Assembly: GCA_017642855.1 (NCBI GenBank)
Contig: JAEPOO010000001.1
Location: 2,209,469-2,273,468, forward strand
Reading direction: 5' to 3'
Source: Pseudomonadales bacterium
Lineage (GTDB): Bacteria; Pseudomonadota; Gammaproteobacteria; Pseudomonadales; Azotimanducaceae
Length of the DNA stretch: 64,000 nt
Positions 8,854 through 18,695 of the stretch are shown here, one piece after another. The position numbers and the translations under genes are program-made. Every line of letters begins with the position of its first letter. Position 1 is the first letter of the stretch. The notes under the pieces were generated by a model. That model was not told where the DNA came from. It ran no database searches and saw only the letters and a list, made by a program, of their open reading frames with translations.

Positions 8854-10083
8854 TCACCCTGCTACTTCGGCTAAGTCAAACTCCGAATGCAGAGCCCTTG
8901 CTGCTAGCTCCAGATATTTTTCTGCGATGACAACCGAAATCTTAATCTCAGACGTTGATATCATTTGAATATTGATCGACTCCCTGGCGAGCACCTCGAA
9001 CATCCTGCTCGCAACACCAGCATGTGATCTCATTCCGACGCCAACCATGGATAGCTTTGCAATTTTATTGTCACCCGACACTTCTCTTGCATCAATGTTT
9101 TTCGCGATATTCTGCAAAATATTCATCGCCTGATCGTAGTCTTCACGACGCACCGTAAACGTAAAGTCGGTGCTCATGTCCGCCGCGACGTTCTGGACTA
9201 TCATGTCCACTTCAATATTTGCTTCGCTGATAGGCCCTAGAATTGCAGACGCCACTCCTGGGACATCTTTGACACCAAGAATCGTTAACTTAGCTTCATC
9301 CCTGGTAAAAGCAATGCCTGAAATTATTGGTTGCTCCATCGCATCATCCTCTCTCGTAATCAGAGTGCCCGGTGTATCTTCGAAACTGGAAAGCACCCGC
9401 AGCGGTACCTGGTATTTACTCGCGAACTCTACCGCTCTCGTGTGCAGAACTCTGGAGCCAAGGCTTGCCAGTTCCAACATTTCCTCGAAGGTGATCTCGT
9501 CCAGACATCTCGCCCCTTCGACCACGCGAGGATCTGTCGTAAACACGCCTTCCACGTCGGTATAAATCTGGCACTCATCGGCAGCCAGCACAGCTGCCAG
9601 TGCAACTGCCGTGGTATCTGAACCACCGCGACCCAGAGTTGTGATGTTGCCACTATCATCTGTGCCCTGAAAACCAGCCACAACAGGAATCACACCATCG
9701 CTTAACCTGTTCTTCAAAAAGCTGGCGTCAATATCCAGGATGCGGGCTCGGGTGTGCTCTTTATCCGTCAGAATATTCGCCTGCCGTCCCAGAACAGATT
9801 CTGATTTGAAGCCGTGCTTCATCAACATCATTGAAAGAAGAGAGATCGTGACCTGCTCGCCAGTAGAAAGCAGAACATCCATTTCCCGACGGGCATCAAG
9901 CCCCTGATAATCCACCTCTTCCGCCAGCTCAACCAAACGATCCGTTTCCTTGCCCATGGCGGAAACAACGACGACCACATCATGCCCTTCGTTTTTCGCA
10001 CGAATGACTCTGCGAGCGACATGTTCAATTCGCTCGATTGAGGCCACAGAGGTGCCTCCGAATTTTTGGACAAAAAGCGACAT
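8854..10083 (-). CDS. lysC: Aspartate kinase
   Basis: This enzyme phosphorylates L-aspartate in the first step of lysine, threonine and methionine synthesis. The kinase domain starts with VQKFGGTSVASIERI and contains the GRGGSDTTAVALA nucleotide loop near residue 170. Two ACT domains (about residues 265-409; TILGVKDVPGVASAIL and SMVGVGMRSHAGVASRMF) provide feedback inhibition. The 409-aa size fits the monofunctional, Pseudomonas-like class. It lies 79 bp after alaS, probably in the same transcript. Confidence 0.96.
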   Translation of the reverse strand: MSLFVQKFGGTSVASIERIEHVARRVIRAKNEGHDVVVVVSAMGKETDRLVELAEEVDYQGLDARREMDVLLSTGEQVTISLLSMMLMKHGFKSESVLGRQANILTDKEHTRARILDIDASFLKNRLSDGVIPVVAGFQGTDDSGNITTLGRGGSDTTAVALAAVLAADECQIYTDVEGVFTTDPRVVEGARCLDEITFEEMLELASLGSRVLHTRAVEFASKYQVPLRVLSSFEDTPGTLITREDDAMEQPIISGIAFTRDEAKLTILGVKDVPGVASAILGPISEANIEVDMIVQNVAADMSTDFTFTVRREDYDQAMNILQNIAKNIDAREVSGDNKIAKLSMVGVGMRSHAGVASRMFEVLARESINIQMISTSEIKISVVIAEKYLELAARALHSEFDLAEVAG

Positions 10084-10162
10084 ATCGCTGATTTAACCAG
10101 GTTTGAAAGGGCGCCTATTTAACTGGAGGCGCAAGAAAGAGTAAAGAGCAAAGCGTTAACCG

Positions 10163-12760
10163 CTACATCTTGTCTCGTACGAAGGCTTCAACGCTTTCGA
10201 GGGCACCAGGTAGTGCATCGGGCTCGCTGCCGCCGGCTCGCGCCATATCAGGACGTCCGCCACCTTTACCACCAACCTGGGAGGCAACGTGGTTTACCAG
10301 TTCACCAGCATTAAAACGGTCGGTGAGATCTTTGGTCACACCCGCGATCAGACCCACTTTCCCATCGTTGACCGTTCCCAGTACCACAATGCCGGTGCCG
10401 ATCTTGTTTTTTAGTTGATCCAGCGCGTCCGGCAGTGATTTTGGATCAGCGCCGTCCAGCTGTGTGACCAGCAACTTGAACCCACCTAAATCAATCGCGG
10501 CCTCTGCGACATCCTGCCCGCCTCCGGTTGCGAGCTTGCGGTTGAGATCCGCGACGGTTTTCTCAAGCGTTTTGTTCTGTTCAACCAGAGACTGCAGTTT
10601 ATCCAGCAGGCTGGATGCATCCGCTTTGATAAGACCGGCACTTTCCTGGATCAGGTCTTCCTGTTCTTCTACCAGCGCGAGTGCCCCAGAACCCGTCACC
10701 GCTTCGATACGTCGAACACCGGCCGCCACACCCTGTTCTGAAGTGATTCGGAACAAACCAATGTCGCCGGTTCTACCCGCATGGGTGCCGCCACAGAGTT
10801 CTACAGAAAAGCCTTCACCCATGGTCAAGACGCGCACCTTTTCTGAGTACTTTTCTCCGAATAGCGCCATGGCACCTTTCTCTTTCGCGGCTTCAAGGTC
10901 CATGACCTCTGTTTCAATCGCAGAGTTACGCATGACCTGGTCGTTGACGACCCGTTCAATTTCCCTGATCTGTTCTTTTGTCACCGCTTCAAAGTGAGAG
11001 AAGTCGAAGCGCAGCCGATCAGCATTAACGAGAGACCCTCTCTGATTCACGTGCTCACCAAGCACCTGTCTCAAGGCTGCATGCATCAAATGGGTTGCCG
11101 AGTGATTCAGCCTGGTCGCTTCTCGAATCAGGCGGTCCACTTTGGTGGCAACCTCCGCGCCTTTGCTGATGGTGCCTTCCACGACGTTGGCCTGGTGAAC
11201 GAAAGCATCACCGCTCTTCTTGGTATCAAGAATCTCGAGCCTCGCGCCATTGGCAGACATTTCGCCGGTGTCCCCGACCTGTCCGCCGGACTCAGCGTAA
11301 AAGGGCGTTCGATCAAGCACGACCAATACCTGGTCTCCGGATTCTGCAGCATCAACCGTTTCACCGTCTTTGATCAGGGCAACCACGGCAGATTCATCTT
11401 CCAGCGAATCGTAGCCGACAAACTCGGTGACGAAATCCAGATCAAGGTCACCCGTATCCGCGACACCGAACTGGCTGGACGCTCGCGCTCGTTCACGCTG
11501 GGCTTCCATTTCACGATCAAAGCCGTCTAGATCCAAGGTGAGGTTACGTTCACGAGCAACGTCTGCGGTCAGGTCTGTCGGGAACCCATAGGTGTCGTAG
11601 AGTTTGAATACCACTTGTCCAGGGATCTCAGTACCATCCAGTTCCTGTATCGCATCCCCAAGAATTCGCATACCCTGATCCAGGGTCAGATCGAACTGCG
11701 TCTCTTCTTTTAGCAGGATTCTTTGCACCTGCGCCTGAGTTTGTTGAATCAATGGGTAAGCCTCACCCATCTGATCGACAACTTCTGCGACCAGCTGGTT
11801 GAAGAAAGGACCACTGCTTTGCAGCTTGTGCCCGTGTCTGAGGGCACGGCGGATAATTCGTCTGAGCACATATCCCCGCCCTTCGTTACTGGGCACGACA
11901 CCATCTGCAATCAGGAATACCGCTGTCCGAATGTGATCGGCAACCACCTTCAGGGAAGGGTTTCCAAGGTCCGTTGCACCCAGAAGACTTGCCGCTTTCT
12001 TGATCAACGCCTGGAAGAGGTCAATGTCGTAGTTATCGTTGACGTGTTGCACGACCGCGGAGAGACGCTCAAGCCCCATACCCGTATCCACACACGGTTT
12101 GGGCAGTGGCGTCAGCGTACCGTCAGCGGATCGATCATACTGGGTGAACACCAGATTCCAGATTTCTATAAATCGGTCGAGGTCACCCTCTTCCGATCCC
12201 GGTGGGCCACCAGGGACGTCCGGGCCATGATCGTAAAAAATCTCAGATGAAGGGCCGCAGGGACCGGTATCACCCATGGTCCAGAAATTATCGTCATCCC
12301 CAAGTCGTGTAATTCGATCCGGATCAAATCCCACTTTTTCTATCCAGATTCGCTCCGCTTCGTCATCACTATCGTGAACTGTGACCCAAAGCTTGTCCGC
12401 AGGGAGACCGACAACTTCTGTCAGGAATTCCCAGGCATACCGGATGGCTTCTTCCTTAAAGTAGTCACCAAAGCTGAAGTTACCCAGCATCTCAAAGAAG
12501 GTGTGGTGACGCGCCGTGTAACCGACGTTATCCAGATCATTGTGTTTACCCCCAGCTCTGACACAGCGTTGCACACTTGCCGCCCTCGTGTAACCACGAT
12601 TTTCTCGAAACGCAAAAGCGTCCTTGAATTGCACCATGCCCGCATTGGTGAAGAGCAGGGTTGGATCGTTATCCGGCACCAGCGACGAAGACTCGACGAT
12701 GGTATGACCCTTACTTTCAAAAAAGTCCAAAAAGGCGCTGCGTATCTCGCGGCTATCCAT
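10163..12760 (-). CDS. alaS: Alanine--tRNA ligase
   Basis: This enzyme charges tRNA-Ala with alanine. The protein begins [19 protein letters not shown] with the class II catalytic domain, then the editing domain with the metal-binding [12 protein letters not shown] and [13 protein letters not shown] motifs, and the C-terminal domain with a [12 protein letters not shown] motif. The length (865 aa) is near the usual 875. It follows recX after 107 bp on the same strand; the leader contains a short TCGGTA/TACCGA hairpin at 12788-12802. Confidence 0.97.
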   Translation of the reverse strand: MDSREIRSAFLDFFESKGHTIVESSSLVPDNDPTLLFTNAGMVQFKDAFAFRENRGYTRAASVQRCVRAGGKHNDLDNVGYTARHHTFFEMLGNFSFGDYFKEEAIRYAWEFLTEVVGLPADKLWVTVHDSDDEAERIWIEKVGFDPDRITRLGDDDNFWTMGDTGPCGPSSEIFYDHGPDVPGGPPGSEEGDLDRFIEIWNLVFTQYDRSADGTLTPLPKPCVDTGMGLERLSAVVQHVNDNYDIDLFQALIKKAASLLGATDLGNPSLKVVADHIRTAVFLIADGVVPSNEGRGYVLRRIIRRALRHGHKLQSSGPFFNQLVAEVVDQMGEAYPLIQQTQAQVQRILLKEETQFDLTLDQGMRILGDAIQELDGTEIPGQVVFKLYDTYGFPTDLTADVARERNLTLDLDGFDREMEAQRERARASSQFGVADTGDLDLDFVTEFVGYDSLEDESAVVALIKDGETVDAAESGDQVLVVLDRTPFYAESGGQVGDTGEMSANGARLEILDTKKSGDAFVHQANVVEGTISKGAEVATKVDRLIREATRLNHSATHLMHAALRQVLGEHVNQRGSLVNADRLRFDFSHFEAVTKEQIREIERVVNDQVMRNSAIETEVMDLEAAKEKGAMALFGEKYSEKVRVLTMGEGFSVELCGGTHAGRTGDIGLFRITSEQGVAAGVRRIEAVTGSGALALVEEQEDLIQESAGLIKADASSLLDKLQSLVEQNKTLEKTVADLNRKLATGGGQDVAEAAIDLGGFKLLVTQLDGADPKSLPDALDQLKNKIGTGIVVLGTVNDGKVGLIAGVTKDLTDRFNAGELVNHVASQVGGKGGGRPDMARAGGSEPDALPGALESVEAFVRDKM

Positions 12761-12867
12761 AACTTCAAATCAGGGGTAAAAATGAGATCGGTAAGATACC
12801 GAAAATTGGCGGCATGAGCTAGGGAACCTCTAAAGAACGATCTTCGACTCAGATTTAACGCTGGCGG

Positions 12868-13317
12868 CTAATAAAGGCTGGAAATATGGTCGTACGAGAA
12901 GCCGCGTTGACTTAAAAAGCGAGCCACTCTCGACTTCTCTTTCATATCCTGCTGACGCTCAAAGCCTGGTCCGAACTTTTTCTCAGCAACCTCCTGAGCC
13001 AGGGAGAACCAGTCCGTTGAACACGTTTCGAAGGCGAACGCCATGTCCTCGTCAGACACGCCCTTGTTTCTGAGTTCGACGCGAATCTTCATTGGACCCT
13101 GACCCTTATTGGTCCTTGCGCGTATGAACGCCTCTGCCAGGCGAGCATCGCTCTGCAAACCCTCACGAGTCAGTTTGAGGATTTCTTCTTCGATGGTCTG
13201 CGCCTGATCAGAGAACTTTCGAGAGAGCTTCTGTTTCAGTTCAAAGCGGGCGTGTTCCCGCCGCGCCAGCATGTCCATGGCAGCGCGGCGGATGTCTTTA
13301 GGACTGATTTCGATCAC
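12868..13317 (-). CDS. recX: Regulatory protein RecX
   Basis: RecX binds RecA filaments and inhibits their extension. The 149-aa protein shows tandem three-helix RecX modules ([53 protein letters not shown]; the third near [18 protein letters not shown]). The start is GTG overlapping the recA stop (GTGA), so translation is coupled to recA and keeps RecX below RecA levels. Confidence 0.93.
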   Translation of the reverse strand: MIEISPKDIRRAAMDMLARREHARFELKQKLSRKFSDQAQTIEEEILKLTREGLQSDARLAEAFIRARTNKGQGPMKIRVELRNKGVSDEDMAFAFETCSTDWFSLAQEVAEKKFGPGFERQQDMKEKSRVARFLSQRGFSYDHISSLY

Positions 13318-14366
13318 GAACCTGTGATGGGGGTGACGTTATCGGCTTCCTCACCGTCTGCTGGCACTTCTTCATCCAGAAGCTTCGCGCGAATCTGCGC
13401 TTCAATCTCTTCTGCGAGATGCGCATTCTCGGCCAGGAAATCACAGGCGTTTTTCTTGCCCTGACCGATTCGGTCCCCGTTGTAGCTGTACCAGGCACCG
13501 GCTTTATCCACCAGGTTTAGCTGAACACCGAGATCAACGACCTCGCCAAGGTGATGAATACCCCGGCCATACATGATCTGGAATTCGGTCTGCTTGAAGG
13601 GCGGTGCCACCTTGTTCTTGATGACTTTCACACGAGTATCGTTACCAACAATCTCATCACCGTCTTTAATAGAACCGATTCGACGGATATCCAGCCGAAC
13701 CGAAGAGTAGAACTTGAGCGCATTACCACCAGTTGTGGTTTCAGGGCTGCCGAACATGACGCCAATCTTCATACGAATCTGGTTGATAAAGATGACCAGC
13801 GTATTGGAGTTCTTGATGTTGCCTGCCATCTTACGAAGCGCCTGACTCATCAGCCTGGCCTGCAGGCCAACGTGGTGATCACCCATTTCGCCCTCGATTT
13901 CTGCCTTAGGCGTCAGTGCTGCGACTGAGTCGACAATCACCACGTCTACTGCGCCGGAACGAACCACCATGTCACAAATTTCCAGGGCCTGTTCACCGGT
14001 GTCTGGCTGAGAAACCAACAGATCGTCGATATCGACGCCAAGATTGGCGGCATACTGCGGATCCAGAGCATGTTCCGCATCAATAAAGGCACAGGTGCCA
14101 CCGGCTTTCTGTGCTTCCGCGATAACCTGAAGGGTCAAAGTCGTCTTGCCTGAAGACTCAGGACCGTAGATCTCTACAATCCGGCCCTTCGGCAGGCCAC
14201 CTATACCCAACGCGATATCCAGCCCCAGCGAACCAGTGGATATGGCAGGAATTTTTTCCTGAGGAGAGTCTCCGAGACGCATCATGGCGCCTTTACCAAA
14301 TTGACGTTCAATCTGGCCCAGTGCTGCCGTTAATGCCTTGTCTTTGTTTGCGTCCAGTTCTGCCAT
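13314..14366 (-). CDS. recA: Recombinase RecA
   Basis: RecA is the strand-exchange and LexA co-protease filament protein. Motifs include Walker [10 protein letters not shown], the MAW-type region, Walker [13 protein letters not shown], loop L2 ([22 protein letters not shown]) and an acidic C-terminal tail. The 350-aa size is standard. AGGAG lies 8-9 nt before the ATG. Upstream are three tandem 16-bp repeats and a perfect SOS box, so damage-inducible expression is expected. Confidence 0.98.
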   Translation of the reverse strand: MAELDANKDKALTAALGQIERQFGKGAMMRLGDSPQEKIPAISTGSLGLDIALGIGGLPKGRIVEIYGPESSGKTTLTLQVIAEAQKAGGTCAFIDAEHALDPQYAANLGVDIDDLLVSQPDTGEQALEICDMVVRSGAVDVVIVDSVAALTPKAEIEGEMGDHHVGLQARLMSQALRKMAGNIKNSNTLVIFINQIRMKIGVMFGSPETTTGGNALKFYSSVRLDIRRIGSIKDGDEIVGNDTRVKVIKNKVAPPFKQTEFQIMYGRGIHHLGEVVDLGVQLNLVDKAGAWYSYNGDRIGQGKKNACDFLAENAHLAEEIEAQIRAKLLDEEVPADGEEADNVTPITGS

Positions 14367-14384
14367 TGGGTGACTCCTCTCTTT

Positions 14385-14430
14385 GTACTACCTGTATGAT
14401 GTACTACCTGTATGATGTACTACCTGTATG
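14385..14430. repeat. Three tandem 16-bp repeats in the recA leader
   Basis: The unit GTACTACCTGTATGAT occurs at 14385-14400 and 14401-14416, with 14 of 16 bases again at 14417-14430. Each copy contains CTGTAT, which is half of an SOS box, and the third copy runs into the complete box at 14424-14439. The array lies between the SOS box and the recA ribosome-binding site, so it is probably transcribed as leader. Confidence 0.9.
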
Positions 14431-14439
14431 CCTATACAG
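14424..14439 (-). promoter_or_regulatory. LexA-binding SOS box of recA
   Basis: CTGTATGCCTATACAG matches the gammaproteobacterial LexA consensus CTGT-N8-ACAG exactly. Read on the recA strand the extended site TACTGTATAGGCATACAG is nearly the E. coli recA box. It lies about 60 bp upstream of the recA start codon, as expected for LexA repression. mutS on the other strand starts 115 bp away. Confidence 0.88.
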
Positions 14440-14553
14440 TATTATCCATAAATCATCGGGAACGCCAAATTGTTTTTCAAATTTGTTTCTCCGACCTGTT
14501 ATCTGCAAAAAAAATTCACGTAGAATCGAGCTTTCCATGCACTGAGGTTCACG

Positions 14554-17148
14554 TTGTCCAGCCCCGCATCCAGCTCCGCTTCATCGAAAGGCCATACGCC
14601 GATGATGCAACAGTACCTGGCCATCAAGGCGGGTCATCCGGACGAGCTCCTGTTCTACCGGATGGGCGACTTCTATGAACTTTTCTACGACGACGCCAAG
14701 CGCGCGGCCCAACTACTCGACATCACCCTGACCGCTCGCGGCGCTTCCGCCGGGGAACCGATTCCCATGTGTGGCGTACCTTTTCACTCCGTCGAAGCCT
14801 ATCTTGCCAAGCTCGTTCGCCAGGGTGTCTCTGTTGCGATCTGCGAACAGATTGGCGATCCCGCGACCAGTAAGGGACCCGTCGAGCGCCAGGTGGTTCG
14901 CATCGTCACACCCGGCACCCTGACGGATGAAGCCCTGCTCGACGAATCCAGAGACAATCTCATCGCTGCCATCACAACCGGCAAAACCAGGAGTGACGAT
15001 GTCATCTACGGACTTGCCACCCTGGATGTTTCCCGCGGCCAGTTTGAACTCGCCGAGCTGCGCGACGTCTCCGATCTCGAAAGCGAACTGCATCGACTCT
15101 CACCGGTAGAGATTATTCTTTCTGAAAATCAGGACTATCCGCCCATGGCGCTGAATCATGCCGGTGCGAGGCTTCGGGCACCGTGGGAGTTCGACCTGCA
15201 ATCAGCCAGAGATCTTCTGACCCAGCAGTTTGGCGTCAAAGACCTGGGCGGCTTCGATTGTGACGACCTGGACCTGGCCATCTCCGCCGCAGGTTGTCTG
15301 CTTGCCTATGTGAAAGACACCCAGAGAACCGAATTGCCGCACATCAGAAACCTGAGAAAGATCGCGGGCGATGACGCGGTCCACATTGATGGCGCGTCAA
15401 GGCGCAACCTCGAACTGACACTGAACATCCAAGGGGGAGAAGAACACACCCTGTTTGCCGTCTTGAACAACACAGCGACAGCCATGGGCGGCCGGCTGCT
15501 GGCCCGGTGGATCAACCGCCCGGTGAGATCGAGAAAAACCCTGAATCATCGGCTGGATGCCATCGAGCAGATTATCCAGGGCCGACATGATGACGCCCTC
15601 CGGGAATCGCTCAAGCAGATCGGGGACATAGAACGTATCCTCGCCAGAGTCGCACTTCGCTCCGCCAGACCTAGAGATCTTGCCCGTCTGAGAGACGCCC
15701 TTTCGATACTGCCGGCACTGTCTGACACCCTGTCGCAGATCGACGCTGAACGCATCCGCGTCCTGGCGGAAAACTGCCGGCCCATGCCGGAACTTGCAGA
15801 CCTGCTCACGCGCGCTGTCATCGAAAACCCGCCGGTTGTTATCAGAGAAGGCGGCGTTATTGCAGAGGGCTTCGATGAAGCGCTCGACGAATTACGATCC
15901 ATCAGTGAAAACGCCGCTGAATTTCTCGTCAAGCTGGAACAGGAAGAACGCGAAACGACCGGGCTGAACACGCTCAAGGTGGGTTTCAACCGTGTCCATG
16001 GTTACTACATTGAAATCAGCAAAGCCCAGGCTGAACAGGCGCCGGTGCACTATGTCCGCAGGCAGACGCTAAAAAACGCAGAGCGTTTCATCACACCGGA
16101 GCTGAAAGAATTCGAAGACAAAGCACTCAGCAGCAAAAGCCGCGCGCTGGCCAGGGAAAAACATCTCTACGAGGAACTGCTGAACGACCTGGTCGTCGCG
16201 CTGCCAGAACTGCAGGGTATGTCCGCTGGCGTATCGGAAACGGATGTTCTCAACAACCTGGCTGATCGAGCCATCGCACTGCAACTGGTTCGACCACATC
16301 TGACCGATCTGGCTGAAGTCAGCATCGAGCAGGGTCGCCACCTGGTGGTTGAACAAACCCTCGACGGTGCTTTCATCGCCAACGATCTGAACCTGAATGC
16401 TGCGCAACAACTGCTGATTATCACGGGCCCCAACATGGGCGGCAAATCCACCTACATGCGTCAGTGCGCCTTAATTACTCTGTTGGCGCATATCGGCAGT
16501 TTCGTGCCAGCCGTAAAAGCAGAAATCGGCACCATCGACAGAATTTTTACCCGCATTGGTTCTTCCGATGACCTGGCAAGCGGTCGATCCACCTTTATGG
16601 TGGAGATGACAGAGACTGCAATGATTCTGAACAACGCGACAAAACACTCATTGGTTCTGCTAGACGAAATTGGTCGCGGTACTTCTACCTTTGACGGGCT
16701 GTCACTCGCCTGGGCAGTCGCCAAGGCCATCGCAACCGATATCGGCGCGCTAACGCTTTTTGCGACTCACTACTTCGAGTTAACCACACTGCCGGAAACC
16801 CTTGCGCACACGAGAAACCTTCACCTTGCTGCTCGTGAATACGGTGACGACATCATCTTCATGTACTCGGTGAACGATGGTCCGGCAAGCCAAAGCTATG
16901 GCCTGCAGGTGGCTCGATTAGCCGGCGTTCCCGAGAGCGTCATTCACACCGCAAGGGACAAACTGCAACAGCTGGAGCGAAACGAGCTCAGACTCGAATC
17001 CAACCCAACGCAATCGGATCTGTTTACGAGCAGCGAACCTGATCAAATACGAATGCTTCTCAATGATTTGGAAGTCGATCATCTCAGCGCCCGCGACGCC
17101 CTAAATCTCATTTATGATCTGCAACAAATGGCAAAGGATGAGCGCTGA
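14554..17148 (+). CDS. mutS: DNA mismatch repair protein MutS
   Basis: MutS recognises mismatches and small loops and recruits MutL. The N-terminal mismatch-binding domain has [12 protein letters not shown] and the [15 protein letters not shown] segment with the Phe-X-Glu motif (FYEL), followed by connector, lever and clamp domains and the ATPase with Walker [24 protein letters not shown] and a FATHYFELT helix. It ends in a Pseudomonas/E. coli-like tetramerisation tail ([11 protein letters not shown]). The start is TTG, chosen because it gives the usual N-terminus before HTPMMQQY; an ATG at 14602 would remove it. Confidence 0.96.
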   Translation: MSSPASSSASSKGHTPMMQQYLAIKAGHPDELLFYRMGDFYELFYDDAKRAAQLLDITLTARGASAGEPIPMCGVPFHSVEAYLAKLVRQGVSVAICEQIGDPATSKGPVERQVVRIVTPGTLTDEALLDESRDNLIAAITTGKTRSDDVIYGLATLDVSRGQFELAELRDVSDLESELHRLSPVEIILSENQDYPPMALNHAGARLRAPWEFDLQSARDLLTQQFGVKDLGGFDCDDLDLAISAAGCLLAYVKDTQRTELPHIRNLRKIAGDDAVHIDGASRRNLELTLNIQGGEEHTLFAVLNNTATAMGGRLLARWINRPVRSRKTLNHRLDAIEQIIQGRHDDALRESLKQIGDIERILARVALRSARPRDLARLRDALSILPALSDTLSQIDAERIRVLAENCRPMPELADLLTRAVIENPPVVIREGGVIAEGFDEALDELRSISENAAEFLVKLEQEERETTGLNTLKVGFNRVHGYYIEISKAQAEQAPVHYVRRQTLKNAERFITPELKEFEDKALSSKSRALAREKHLYEELLNDLVVALPELQGMSAGVSETDVLNNLADRAIALQLVRPHLTDLAEVSIEQGRHLVVEQTLDGAFIANDLNLNAAQQLLIITGPNMGGKSTYMRQCALITLLAHIGSFVPAVKAEIGTIDRIFTRIGSSDDLASGRSTFMVEMTETAMILNNATKHSLVLLDEIGRGTSTFDGLSLAWAVAKAIATDIGALTLFATHYFELTTLPETLAHTRNLHLAAREYGDDIIFMYSVNDGPASQSYGLQVARLAGVPESVIHTARDKLQQLERNELRLESNPTQSDLFTSSEPDQIRMLLNDLEVDHLSARDALNLIYDLQQMAKDER

Positions 17149-17154
17149 CATCCA

Positions 17155-17182
17155 TTGTTTGCCATGTAAAAACTGTTAGAAT
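17155..17182 (+). promoter_or_regulatory. Candidate sigma-70 promoter for fdxA
   Basis: TTGTTT at 17155-17160 and TAGAAT at 17177-17182 are spaced by 16 bp just after the mutS stop, giving a leader of about 27 nt before the fdxA ATG with AAGGA at 17202-17206. Independent transcription of fdxA is likely. Confidence 0.45.
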
Positions 17183-17215
17183 CCGATTTTTCGTATTGAG
17201 CTCAAGGATTTAGCG

Positions 17216-17542
17216 ATGACATTTGTGGTCAGTGATGCGTGTATCAAATGCAAACACACAGATTGCGTAGAGGTATGCCCGGTAGATTGTTTCTACGAAG
17301 GTCCAAATTTCCTGGTTATCAATCCCGATGAGTGCATTGATTGTGCGCTTTGCGAACCGGAATGTCCGGTCGATGCAATTTTCTCAGAAGACGAATTGCC
17401 GGAAGCGGAGCAGGAGTACCTCGAGCTGAACGCAGATCTGAGCCAGCAATGGCCGAACATCACTGAGAAGAAAGATCCTCTCGAGGACGCCGAAGACTGG
17501 GCCGATGTGAAGCCCAAGCGCGAACACCTTGCTCTGAGCTAG
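17216..17542 (+). CDS. fdxA: Seven-iron ferredoxin FdxA
   Basis: This is a small cytoplasmic electron carrier with one [3Fe-4S] and one [4Fe-4S] cluster. The cysteine patterns are [17 protein letters not shown] in the first half and [12 protein letters not shown] in the second, matching Azotobacter FdI-type ferredoxins. The acidic C-terminal extension, ending in KREHLALS, is typical of the 107-aa proteobacterial form. In Pseudomonas this gene sits between rpoS and mutS; here mutS is present but rpoS is not. Confidence 0.95.
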   Translation: MTFVVSDACIKCKHTDCVEVCPVDCFYEGPNFLVINPDECIDCALCEPECPVDAIFSEDELPEAEQEYLELNADLSQQWPNITEKKDPLEDAEDWADVKPKREHLALS

Positions 17543-17583
17543 CTGAACGGGGACACACCCCGCGCCGGCAAAACCATCTCGCA

Positions 17584-17622
17584 TAAAAAAACAGGAAACG
17601 ACCGGCGAATCGTTTCCTGTTT
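17584..17622 (-). terminator. Intrinsic terminator between convergent fdxA and nlpD
   Basis: AAACAGGAAACGA (17589-17601) pairs perfectly with TCGTTTCCTGTTT (17610-17622) around an 8-nt loop. On the minus strand the stem runs into a seven-T tract, so it best ends leftward transcription from nlpD. On the plus strand the T-tract is only three bases, so it may act weakly on fdxA. Confidence 0.8.
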
Positions 17623-17781
17623 CGTGATTCCCTTCGTGCTTCCTTGCCAGCCGACGGGCCCTTTCCTTATGTGCACTCCAGCAACTCAGAACCAGTCTAT
17701 CGACCTGGCATAGAAGCGCAACTTTTACACGACAGCGACAGCCCAGTATTTTTGTTTTAAATCAATGAGTTAACGGGTTTT

Positions 17782-17799
17782 TGTAGGACATGTCCTACA
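17782..17799. other. Perfect 18-bp palindrome
   Basis: TGTAGGACATGTCCTACA is its own reverse complement with no loop. It lies alone between the terminator and the 20-bp array. It could be a protein-binding site or a solitary REP-like element; nothing in the neighbourhood decides. Confidence 0.6.
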
Positions 17800-17806
17800 C
17801 GATTTT

Positions 17807-17973
17807 CAGCGATCGACCAGAGCCTTCAGCGATGGACCAGAGCCCTCAGCGATGGACTAGCGCCCTCAGCGATCGACTAGCGCCCTCAGCGATCGGCTAG
17901 CGCCCTCAGCGATCATCAAGCGCCTCCAGCGATGAAAGAAAAGCCTTCAGCGATGAAAGAAAAGCCCTCAGCG
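17807..17973. repeat. 20-bp tandem repeat array (eight units plus a partial ninth)
   Basis: Units begin with CAGCGAT at 17807, 17827, 17847, 17867, 17887, 17907, 17927 and 17948, with a partial unit at 17969. Six are 20 bp and the last two are 21 bp. The middle units read close to CAGCGATCGACTAGCGCCCT; the two nearest nlpD have a diverged A-rich second half (GAAAGAAAAGCC). Variation is graded along the array, as in minisatellites. It starts 8 bp after the nlpD stop codon. Confidence 0.92.
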
Positions 17974-17981
17974 GAGTCCCG

Positions 17982-18695
17982 TCAGCCTGCTGGCAAGTAC
18001 TTCATCGGATCAACAGGCTTTCCGTCGCGTCTGATCTCAAAGTGCAGCATCTCCACATCGGCGGCAGTTTTTCCGACTCTGGCAATCGATTTGCCTGCCT
18101 TCACGGCTTCCCCTTCTTTCACCAACATTGAATCGTTGTTGCCGTAAGCAGAAAGATAATTGTCGTTGTGTTTGATGATCACCAGCTTGCCGTAACCCCG
18201 CAGATTTCCACCGGCGTAAACCACAACGCCGTCAGCAGCGGCCACCACTTTCTGACCTTTTTTACCCGCAATATCGATGCCCTTATTCACAGGGTTCTCC
18301 AGGGAAAAGCGGCTAATGAGTTTCCCCTTTAAAGGCCAGCGCCAGACACTGACCGGTTTATTCGGCGTCTTCACCGGGGACGGCACTTTTTTCGGTGCGG
18401 TCGCCGTGGGTTTACTGACGGGACCGCCGTCCTTCTCGGGTAACCTGGCGCTGCCCCTCAGCTTAATGACCTGGTTGGTATAGATGGTAAACGGCGGCTG
18501 AATACCATTGATCCGTGCCAGACTTTTATAATCCAGTCCGTAGCGGAAAGCGATTGAATAGAGCGTGTCGCCACTTCTGACTTTATAGGTCCCGGAAGTT
18601 GCCGCGGTATAAGCTGCCGGCAAACCAGCACACCCGGATAGCAGCACCAGGCAGAAGAACAGTGCGAACCTGTGATCAGTCTTCTTTAGAACCAT
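17982..18695 (-). CDS. nlpD: NlpD-type murein hydrolase activator (LysM + degenerate M23)
   Basis: This is an outer-membrane lipoprotein expected to activate an AmiC-type amidase at the septum. I chose the ATG at 18695 because it gives a compact lipoprotein signal (KK, then ALFFCLVLLSGC with the lipidation Cys); an in-frame TTG at 18716 adds seven residues. A LysM domain follows (YKVRSGDTLYSIAFRYGLDY...INQVIKL type), then a proline-rich linker and a LytM/M23 domain. The first zinc-ligand His of the family is replaced (NKGIDIAG), as in non-catalytic NlpD/EnvC proteins. It overlaps the DUF368 gene by about 20 bp and is the last gene of the block. Confidence 0.88.
   Translation of the reverse strand: MVLKKTDHRFALFFCLVLLSGCAGLPAAYTAATSGTYKVRSGDTLYSIAFRYGLDYKSLARINGIQPPFTIYTNQVIKLRGSARLPEKDGGPVSKPTATAPKKVPSPVKTPNKPVSVWRWPLKGKLISRFSLENPVNKGIDIAGKKGQKVVAAADGVVVYAGGNLRGYGKLVIIKHNDNYLSAYGNNDSMLVKEGEAVKAGKSIARVGKTAADVEMLHFEIRRDGKPVDPMKYLPAG

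Larger units (their letters stand above)
17543..17981. other. Gene-free interval between fdxA and nlpD, at the usual rpoS position
   Basis: No credible gene is seen in 439 bp. It holds a convergent terminator, an AT-rich stretch, an 18-bp perfect palindrome and a 20-bp tandem array that reaches the nlpD stop. In many gammaproteobacteria rpoS occupies this interval. No RpoS-like fragments are visible in any frame. Confidence 0.7.

Noticed and set aside
10994..12250. Open frames of about 175 aa antisense to alaS
   Set aside because: alaS is certain on the other strand across the entire stretch; these have no ribosome-binding site or family resemblance.
17807..17973. Repeat array as a CRISPR
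   Set aside because: The units are contiguous and share variation; there are no unique spacers between constant repeats and no cas genes. The same holds for the arrays at 34200 and 60708.
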